This document shows positions 14,182 through 20,145 of a stretch of 20,145 nucleotides of DNA, in pieces. Every line of letters begins with the position of its first letter. Position 1 is the stretch's first letter. A program made the position numbers and the translations under genes. The notes beneath the pieces were generated by a model. It saw nothing but the letters and a program-made list of their open reading frames with translations, did no database searches and was not told the origin of the DNA. The DNA is from Caulobacterales bacterium 32-69-10. Lineage in GTDB: Bacteria > Pseudomonadota > Alphaproteobacteria > Caulobacterales > Caulobacteraceae. The DNA lies in assembly GCA_002280485.1 (NCBI GenBank), contig NCED01000043.1:1-20145 (forward strand), in the 5' to 3' direction.

Positions 14182-15858
14182 TTGAGCCGCGAAAAAGAGG
14201 GGGAGCCATGCCTGTGCATCGCCCGACGCTCTCCCTTCGCCGGCCAGACCCTGCAGCCCCTGGCCAGCGCGTCGGAGCCGATCTCCCTCGATCCGGCCGC
14301 CCTGCCGCACTACGCCCTGCGCACCACCATGCGGATGCTGGCGGCCATGCTGGCGGCCCTGGTGTTCACCTTCGCCTTCGGGGCCCTGGCCGCCCGCTCA
14401 CGCCGGGCCGAACAGGTGATGATCCCCCTGCTCGACATCCTGCAATCGGTGCCGGTGCTGGGCTTCCTGTCCTTCACCGTCACCGGCTTCATGGCCCTGT
14501 TCCCAGGCCAGACCCTGGGCGTCGAGCTGGCCGCCATCTTCGCCATCTTCACCAGCCAGGCCTGGAACATGGCCTACAGCTTCTACCACTCGACCAAGAC
14601 CATCCCCCGCGACCTGCGCGACCTGTCGGATTCGATGCGGCTGGGCGCCTGGCGGCGGTTCTGGACCCTGGACGCCCCCTATGCGGCGCCCAGCCTGATC
14701 TGGAACGCCATGATCTCCATGTCCGGGGCCTGGTTCTTCGTGGTCGCCTCGGAGGCGATCTCGGTCGGGCGGACCACCGTGTCCCTGCCCGGCGTCGGCT
14801 CCTACGTGGCCCTGGCCATCGAGCAGCACGACCTGCGCGCGGTGGGCTGGGCGGTCCTGACCATGTTCCTGGTCATCCTGGTCTACGACCAGCTGCTGTT
14901 CCGCCCCCTGGTCGCCTGGGCCGAGAAGTTCCGCCTGGAGCCGGCGGCGGCCGACGCGCCGGCCCCATCGTCCTGGGTGCTCGACTTCCTGCAGCGGGCC
15001 CACCTGTTCCGCCGTGTCTTCCGCCCCCTCCGCAGCGTGCTGGGCTCGCTGGCCAGCGTTCGCCTGGGCCGGCCGGTGGACATGACCCCCGCCCTCGCCC
15101 GGGTGCTGAAGAGCCGCTACGCCGACTGGTCCTGGTATGGCGCCCTGGCGCTGATCGCCGGCCTGTTCGCCTGGCGCGCCGCCGACTTCATCGGCGCCGA
15201 GGTGGGCTGGGCCGAAGTCGGCTGGACCATGGTGCTGGGCTTCTTCACCCTGCTGCGCGTGGTCGTGCTGGTGGCCCTGGCCAGCGCCGTCTGGCTGCCG
15301 CTGGGGGTGTGGATCGGCCTGCGCCCCCGCTGGGCCGCGGCCATGCAGCCGGTGACCCAGTTCCTGGCCGCCTTCCCCGCCAACCTGCTGTTCCCCCTCG
15401 TGGTCGCCGGCATCGTCCGCTACCGCCTGACCCCCGACATCTGGCTGTCGCCGCTGATGATCCTCGGGGCCCAGTGGTACATCCTGTTCAACGTCATCGC
15501 CGGCGCCCGGATGTTCCCCGCCGACCTCCTGGAGGCCGCCGCCTCCATGCGCATCAAGGGCTGGACCTGGTGGCGCAAGGTGGTGCTGCCCGGCATCATG
15601 CCCGCCTATGTGACCGGCGCGGTCACCGCCGGCGGCGGGGCCTGGAACGCGGCCATCGTCGCCGAGGTCGCCAGCTGGGGGCCGACCCGGCTGCAGGCCC
15701 ACGGGCTCGGAGCCTATATCGCCAACGCGACCGCCGATGGCGACCTGCGCCGGGTGGTGCTGGGGGTGGCGGTGATGGCGGTCTATGTGGTGCTGTTCAA
15801 CCGCCTGGTCTGGGACCCCCTGTTCACCTCCGCCGCCCGGCGGCTCCGCGCGGAGTGA
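14182..15858 (+). CDS. ABC importer permease, fused double BPD domain, apparent 5' deletion
   Basis: The frame carries two binding-protein-dependent permease domains in one chain, like fused NitT/TauT (nitrate/sulfonate/taurine)-type permeases. Domain 1 runs from LRTTMRMLAAML, through IPLLDILQSVPVLGFLSFTV, to the EAA-like loop LSDSMRLGAWRRFWTLDAP. Domain 2 follows, with the EAA loop LEAAASMRIKGWTWWRKVVLP. Homologs have an N-terminal membrane segment before ISLDPAALPHYALRTT, and it is missing here. The best start, ATG 14209 with AGGGGGAG, reads MPVHRPTLSLRRP in another frame. The open permease frame has only TTG 14182 or ATG 14329 as starts. An out-of-frame deletion near 14235 is inferred, and the gene may be inactive. 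Confidence 0.8.
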   Translation: MSREKEGEPCLCIARRSPFAGQTLQPLASASEPISLDPAALPHYALRTTMRMLAAMLAALVFTFAFGALAARSRRAEQVMIPLLDILQSVPVLGFLSFTVTGFMALFPGQTLGVELAAIFAIFTSQAWNMAYSFYHSTKTIPRDLRDLSDSMRLGAWRRFWTLDAPYAAPSLIWNAMISMSGAWFFVVASEAISVGRTTVSLPGVGSYVALAIEQHDLRAVGWAVLTMFLVILVYDQLLFRPLVAWAEKFRLEPAAADAPAPSSWVLDFLQRAHLFRRVFRPLRSVLGSLASVRLGRPVDMTPALARVLKSRYADWSWYGALALIAGLFAWRAADFIGAEVGWAEVGWTMVLGFFTLLRVVVLVALASAVWLPLGVWIGLRPRWAAAMQPVTQFLAAFPANLLFPLVVAGIVRYRLTPDIWLSPLMILGAQWYILFNVIAGARMFPADLLEAAASMRIKGWTWWRKVVLPGIMPAYVTGAVTAGGGAWNAAIVAEVASWGPTRLQAHGLGAYIANATADGDLRRVVLGVAVMAVYVVLFNRLVWDPLFTSAARRLRAE

Positions 15859-15862
15859 TGTG

Positions 15863-17215
15863 ATGCCGACCGATGTCGTAACCGCCGCCCCCGCCCGAGC
15901 CACCCCGGCTCCCGAAACCCTGCTGGAGATCGTCGACGTTCGCCAGACCTACACCAAGGGGGCGACGGACGACCTGCTGGTGCTGGACGGGGTCAACATC
16001 ACCCTGAAGGCCGGCGAGATCGTCGGCCTGCTCGGCCGCTCCGGCTCGGGCAAGTCGAGCCTGCTGCGCATCATCGCCGGCCTCGCCCGCCCGGTGTCCG
16101 GCGAGCTGCGCTGGCGCGGCCGGCCGGTGAAAGGTCCGTCGGAAGCCATCGCCATGGTGTTCCAGAGCTTCGCCCTGTTCCCCTGGCTCACCGTGCTGGA
16201 GAACGTGGAGATCGGGCTGGAGCCCTTGGGGATCCCCACCGCCGAGCGCCGCTCGCGCTCGCTGCAGGCCATCGACCTCATCGGCCTCGACGGCTTCGAG
16301 AACGCCTATCCGAAGGAGCTGTCCGGCGGCATGCGCCAGCGGGTCGGCTTCGCGCGGGGGCTGGTCATGCAGCCCGAGCTGCTCTTGATGGACGAGCCCT
16401 TCTCGGCCCTCGACGTACTCACCGCCGAGAACCTGCGCACCGACCTGATCGACCTGTGGATGGAGGGCAAGCTGCCCCTGCGCTCGATCCTGATGGTCAG
16501 CCACAACATCGAGGAGGCGGTGCTGATGTGCGACCGCATCCTGCTGTTCGCCGCCAGCCCGGGCCGGGTCGCCGCCGAGATCAAGATCGACCTGCCCCAC
16601 CCCCGCAGCCGCACCGACGCGGCCTTCCGCAAGCTGGTCGACCAGGTCTATGAGCGGATGACCAACCCGTTCGACCCCGCGCTCGGGTCCGAGCAGCCCA
16701 CCCCCGAACAGATCGCCAGCGCCGGCATCGGGATGAAGCTGCCCGACATCTCCACCAACCTCCTGGCCGGCCTGATGGAGGCCCTGGCCGCGCCGCCGTT
16801 CAAGGGCAAGGCCGACCTGCCCGAGCTGGCCGACGAGCTGACCATGGAGGTCGACGAGCTCTTCCCCATCGCCGAGACCCTGCAGCTGCTCGGGTTCGCC
16901 GAGATCGCCCACGGCGACATCCGCCTGACCGAGCCGGGCCGCCGCTTCGTCGGCCTCGACGTCGACGCCCGCAAGCGCCTGTTCGCCGAGCAGTTCCTGC
17001 CCCGCGTGCCCATCGCCGCCCTGATCCACCGCGTGCTCGAAGAACGCCCCAGCCACCGGGCCCCCTACCGCCGCTTCTCCGAAGAGCTCGAGGACTTCAT
17101 GAGCGAGGACTTCGCCGAGGAGACCCTGGCCGCCGTCATCTCCTGGGGCCGCTACGCCGAGTTGTTCTCCTACGATGAGCAGGCCCAGACCTTCAGCCTG
17201 GAAGACCCGGAGTAA
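15863..17215 (+). CDS. ABC transporter ATPase with C-terminal AAA-associated domain
   Basis: A 450-residue ATPase that powers the neighbouring permease. The N-terminal two thirds are a NitT/TauT-like ATP-binding domain. It has Walker A GRSGSGKS (58-65), Q-loop Gln101 (VFQSFALFPW), signature LSGGM (153-157), Walker B LLLMDEP (173-179) and switch His214 (VSHNIEEA). Residues from about 295 to 440 form an extra domain (LPDISTNLLAGLMEALA...ADELTMEVDELFPIAE...GRRFVGLDVDARKRLFAEQF). It matches the AAA-associated C-terminal domain found on this ATPase subfamily, possibly sensing or regulatory. ATG 15863 follows the permease stop by four bases, so the two are co-transcribed. Confidence 0.94.
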   Translation: MPTDVVTAAPARATPAPETLLEIVDVRQTYTKGATDDLLVLDGVNITLKAGEIVGLLGRSGSGKSSLLRIIAGLARPVSGELRWRGRPVKGPSEAIAMVFQSFALFPWLTVLENVEIGLEPLGIPTAERRSRSLQAIDLIGLDGFENAYPKELSGGMRQRVGFARGLVMQPELLLMDEPFSALDVLTAENLRTDLIDLWMEGKLPLRSILMVSHNIEEAVLMCDRILLFAASPGRVAAEIKIDLPHPRSRTDAAFRKLVDQVYERMTNPFDPALGSEQPTPEQIASAGIGMKLPDISTNLLAGLMEALAAPPFKGKADLPELADELTMEVDELFPIAETLQLLGFAEIAHGDIRLTEPGRRFVGLDVDARKRLFAEQFLPRVPIAALIHRVLEERPSHRAPYRRFSEELEDFMSEDFAEETLAAVISWGRYAELFSYDEQAQTFSLEDPE

Positions 17216-17294
17216 GCCCAGCGGGTTGGACACGCCTCTGGAAAGCCCAGATTCCGCCCTGCTACAGTCGGGCCGACACCTTCAAGGATCGTCC

Positions 17295-19180
17295 ATGACC
17301 CGACTGAGCCTCTGCGGCTTCACCGCCCTCGCCCTGATCGCCGCGGCGCCGGCCTTCGCCGCCGCGCCGCCCGCAGCCCTGACCCAGCAGACGTACGGCG
17401 AGTGGGGCGTCGATCTCGCCGGCCGCGACCCGGCCGTGAAGGCGGGCGACGACTTCAACCGCCACGCCAACGGCCGCTACCTCGACGGCCTGAAAATTCC
17501 CGCCGACCGGGCCGGCTGGGGCGTGGCCTACGTCGTGGTCGAGCTGTCGGAAAACCAGGTCCACGAAATCCTGAACGACACGGCCAAGACCGCAGCCGCC
17601 AACCCGACCACCGACGCGGCCAAGGCGGCGGCCTTCTACGCCGCCTTCATGGACGAGGCCCGCGTCGACGCCCTCGGCGCCGCGCCCCTGCAGGCCGGCC
17701 TCGCCAAGATCCGCGCCGCCGACGACCGCGCCAAGATGGCCGCCCTGATGGGCCAGGCCGCGACCGGCTTCCAGAGCGCCCTGTTCGGGGTCTACATCGA
17801 CGCCGACCCCAAGGCCCCGGACCGCTATGCGGTCAACCTGGTCCAGGCGGGGCTCGGCCTGCCCGACCGCGACTATTATCTGACGGCCTCGTTCGCGGAG
17901 AAGAAGGCCAAGTACCAGGCCTATGTCGCCGAGCTCCTGAAGATGGCCGGCTGGGCCGACCCGGACGGATCGGCCAAGGCCGTGGTCGATTTCGAGACCG
18001 CCGTCGCGCGCGACAGCTGGACCCGCGCCGACCGCCGCGACGTGGAGAAGACCTACAACCCGATGACCGTGGCCGAGCTGCAAAGGCTGGCGCCCGGCTT
18101 CGCCTGGACCACCTTCCTCGCCAGCGCCGAGCTCGGGACGCCGGCCCAGGTCATCGTCAACGAGAACACCGCCTTCCCCAAGCTGGCGGCGATCTACGCC
18201 CAGACCCCGATCGCGACCCTTCAGGCCTGGGCCGCCTTCCACCTCGTCGACAACGCCAGCGCCTATCTGTCCAAGCCCTTCGTCGACGCCCGCTTCGCCT
18301 TCCGGTCGAAGGAGCTGTCGGGGGTCGAGGCCCAGCGCGACCGCTGGAAGCGCGCCGTGGCGGCCCTGGACGGGGCCATGGGCGAGGCGGTCGGCCAGGC
18401 CTATGTCTCGCGCTACTTCCCGCCGGCCTCCAAGGCCTCGATCGACGGGCTGGTGAACGACCTCAAGGTGGCGATGGGCCAGCGCATCGACCGGCTGGCG
18501 TGGATGAGCCCGGCCACCAAGGCCGAGGCCAAGGTCAAGCTCGGCAAGTTCGTCACCAAGATCGGCTATCCGGATAGCTGGAAGGACTATTCGGCCCTGA
18601 CCATCCGCGCCGACGACCTCTACGGCGATGTGGAGCGGGCGACGGCCTGGGACTGGCGCCGGCAGGTCGCGCGCCTCGGCAGGCCGGTGGACCGCACCGA
18701 GTGGTACATGACCCCCCAGACGGTGAACGCCTCGACGGCCGCCTGCGCAACTGGTGGACCGACGGCGACGGCCGGAAGTTCGAGGCGGCGGCCGAGATCC
18801 TCGGCAAGCAGTACTCGGCCTACGAGCCGGTGCCCGGCTCGAAGATCAACGGCGAGCTGACCATGGGCGAGAACATCGCCGACCTGGGCGGCCTGCTGGT
18901 GGCGCTCGACGCCTACCACCTGTCGCTGAAGGGCCGGCCGGCGCCGGTGATCGACGGCCTGACCGGCGACCAACGCTTCTTCCTCGCCTTCGCCCAGAGC
19001 TGGCGCGAGAAGCGCCGCGACGAGGCGATCAAGCAGCAGCTGGTTTCCGACCCGCACTCGCCGGCCGAGTTCCGCGTCAACGGCGCGGTTCGCAATGTCC
19101 AGGCCTGGTACGACGCCTTCGGCGTCAAGCCCGGCGACAAGCTCTATCTGGCGCCGGCCGAGCGGGCGGAGATCTGGTAG
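17295..19180 (+). pseudogene. M13 (neprilysin-like) metallopeptidase, catalytic region deleted out of frame
   Basis: The first frame starts at ATG 17295 (AAGGA upstream) with a signal sequence (MTRLSLCGFTALALIAAAPA) and the M13 N-terminal domain (AGDDFNRHANGRYLDGLKIPADRAGWG). It runs to RPVDRTEWYMTPQTVNA near 18728. From about 18731 the homology continues in another frame: LDGRLRNWWTDGDGRKFEAA, then KINGELTMGENIADLGGLLVAL to the C terminus at 19180. Missing between them are the NAYY motif and the HExxH zinc motif, roughly 50-55 residues in homologs. The third-ligand motif ENIADLGG remains. The lost length is not a multiple of three, so both catalysis and the frame are destroyed. Periplasmic oligopeptide cleavage would have been the role. 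Confidence 0.92.
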
Positions 19181-19188
19181 GGGCGGAC

Positions 19189-19473
19189 CTAGTGCTGGTC
19201 GAGGTTGCGCTGGGCCAGGGCGTCCAGGGTGGCGGTTCGGGCGGCCAGGTCTTCGGCGAGGCGCCGGCACAGGTCGCGGACGCCGACCGGATAGACGTCG
19301 CCGCCCTCGGCGATTTCCGCCGAGAGCGCGACCACCTTGGCCAGGCTGTCCTCGACGATACGCACCTGCTCCATCGCGGCTCCACGGGCCTCGGCATAGA
19401 GCTTCGCAGCCCGCGCCGCAGGGGACTCCTCGGCGATATCCGGCTGTAGGACGACTAACTTGGGGACGCTCAT
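19189..19473 (-). CDS. Small hypothetical protein, probable helical
   Basis: A 94-residue protein beginning MSVPKLVVLQPDIAEESPAA. It is almost entirely predicted helix with heptad-like hydrophobic spacing (KLYAEARGAAMEQVRIVED, LAKVVALSAEIAEGG, DLCRRLAEDLAARTATLDAL), so a coiled coil or helical bundle is likely. No family recognised. ATG 19473 has GAGGG five bases upstream. The longer frame to 19596 has no binding site and reads unlike protein. It is convergent with the M13 pseudogene, with an eight-base gap, and divergent from the VOC gene. Confidence 0.72.
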   Translation of the reverse strand: MSVPKLVVLQPDIAEESPAARAAKLYAEARGAAMEQVRIVEDSLAKVVALSAEIAEGGDVYPVGVRDLCRRLAEDLAARTATLDALAQRNLDQH

Positions 19474-19713
19474 GCTAACCCTCGAACATTCAGTGGGCGC
19501 CGCCCGCAACAGGGGCGGCTTTCCGACACAACGGCCCAAGAGTCCTCCGGGTTCACCATATGGACACGCGTGGCCTGGGCGTGTGGTTTTCGCCACAGGC
19601 CCAAAGCGCTACATAGGGGGCTACATCCAGTTGACGGCCGGCTTTGCGCTTGCCTCACTGCGGCCCAACGCCCGGCCTACCCTGGCCTAAACGGCGACGA
19701 AGGAGACGACGCC
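19474..19713. promoter_or_regulatory. 240-base divergent intergenic region
   Basis: This stretch separates the divergent 94-residue gene and the VOC gene and holds no convincing ORF. It must contain at least one promoter. GCTACATA at about 19607-19614 resembles the Caulobacter -10 element GCTANAWC, but no good -35 partner was seen. GTGGTTTTCGCCAC near 19580-19593 is a small dyad. None of these is firm. Confidence 0.3.
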
Positions 19714-20145
19714 ATGCAGACCAACCCGTACATCAAGCGCCATCACCACATCACGCTGAACGTGGGCGGGGCGCAGGAAGACTACGATTTCCACACCAAG
19801 GTGCTTGGGCTGAAGAGCGTCAAGAAGACGGCGCTCTATGACGGCGACGAGCCGATCCATCACCTCTATTACGGCAACGACCTCGGCGACGTGGGCACCC
19901 TGATCACCTGTTTCCCGATGCGCCAGTCGGGCCGCAAGGCGCGCAAGGGCACGGGCCAGATCTCGACCCTGGCCCTGTCGGTGCCCAAGTCGTCGCTGGA
20001 CTTCTGGCAGAAGCACCTTGCCGAGCACGGCTTCGACGTGAAGCGTCAGGAGCGCTTCGGCGAGACCCTGCTGGCCTTCACCCACCCGGCCGGCATCGCC
20101 TATGAGCTGGTCGGCATCGAGGACGACGACCGCAAGCCCTTCTCC
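19714..20145 (+). CDS. VOC-superfamily ring-cleaving dioxygenase/glyoxalase-like protein, partial (runs off the right edge)
   Basis: The first 144 residues match the N-terminal vicinal-oxygen-chelate module of hydroquinone-type ring-cleaving dioxygenases (MhqO/MhqA-like). The pattern is YIKRHHHITLNVGGAQEDYD, FHTKVLGLKSVKKTALYD, HHLYYGNDLGDVGTLITCFP, LDFWQKHLAEHGF and AYELVGIEDD. Metal ligands are probably His in HHIT and Glu in AYELVG. Full-length members are about 310-320 residues with two such modules, so the rest lies beyond the window. ATG 19714 has AAGGAG seven bases upstream. The substrate is not certain, and relatives act on 2-methylhydroquinone-like compounds or catechols. Confidence 0.88.
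   Translation, partial: MQTNPYIKRHHHITLNVGGAQEDYDFHTKVLGLKSVKKTALYDGDEPIHHLYYGNDLGDVGTLITCFPMRQSGRKARKGTGQISTLALSVPKSSLDFWQKHLAEHGFDVKRQERFGETLLAFTHPAGIAYELVGIEDDDRKPFS

Noticed and set aside
11079..14219. Long minus-strand ORFs of over 400 codons opposite the acyltransferase and the serine hydrolase
   Set aside because: Antisense shadows with low-complexity Gly/Arg/Ala sequence and no motifs. The plus-strand genes carry complete family motifs.
18701..18730. Separate small gene starting at GTG 18701
   Set aside because: Its first ten codons are out-of-frame M13 sequence, and the rest is the M13 C-terminal domain, so it is the second half of the pseudogene.

Overview
The window is GC-rich, densely coded alphaproteobacterial chromosome. 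The cluster fabA-fabB-fabI beside an SH3-domain exported protein, a TIGR02301 protein, Caulobacterales-type small hypotheticals and an M13-type peptidase suggest Caulobacterales (a Phenylobacterium- or Caulobacter-like genome). This assignment rests on recognised gene content, not on a search. No rRNA, tRNA, CRISPR array, insertion sequence, phage or conjugative gene was seen.

Layout. 1-222 (-): 5' part of a DsbA-like (2-hydroxychromene-2-carboxylate isomerase type) gene whose frame breaks before the edge. 476-1708 (+): argG with a terminator. 1751-3119: divergent HxlR regulator and qorB, a probable electrophile/quinone-stress pair sharing an inverted-repeat operator. 3177-3542 (+): small exported protein. 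3558-3809 (-): DUF2188 protein whose ribosome binding site lies in a perfect hairpin. 3866-7262 (-): SH3 protein, fabA, fabB, fabI (unsaturated fatty acid branch plus enoyl reductase). 7271-8257 (+): D-2-hydroxyacid dehydrogenase. 8275-8391: palindromic intergenic repeat. 8397-11079 (-): NUDIX and TIGR02301 pair, NfeD protein, ligase-associated exonuclease, and a small acidic protein. 11160-12251 (+): acyltransferase-3. 12235-12813 (-): hypothetical. 12876-13994 (+): beta-lactamase-fold serine hydrolase. 14004-14110: second palindromic repeat. 14182-17215 (+): two-gene ABC importer made of a fused double permease and an ATPase with a C-terminal AAA-associated domain. 17295-19180 (+): M13 metallopeptidase pseudogene. 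19189-19473 (-): 94-residue hypothetical. 19714-end (+): start of a glyoxalase/ring-cleaving-dioxygenase-like VOC protein.

The most notable signals are gene lesions. The M13 peptidase lost its NAYY and HExxH regions through an out-of-frame internal deletion. The ABC permease appears to have lost its first membrane segment through a similar deletion just after a well-placed start. The left-edge gene also changes frame abruptly. The acyltransferase has leucine where the family's RX10H histidine is expected, a single-base difference. These may be real decay or assembly collapse, and reads across the junctions would decide. I did not find a convincing new multi-gene system. The nearest candidates for novelty are the ABC importer without a binding protein and the two hairpins that would mask ribosome binding sites.
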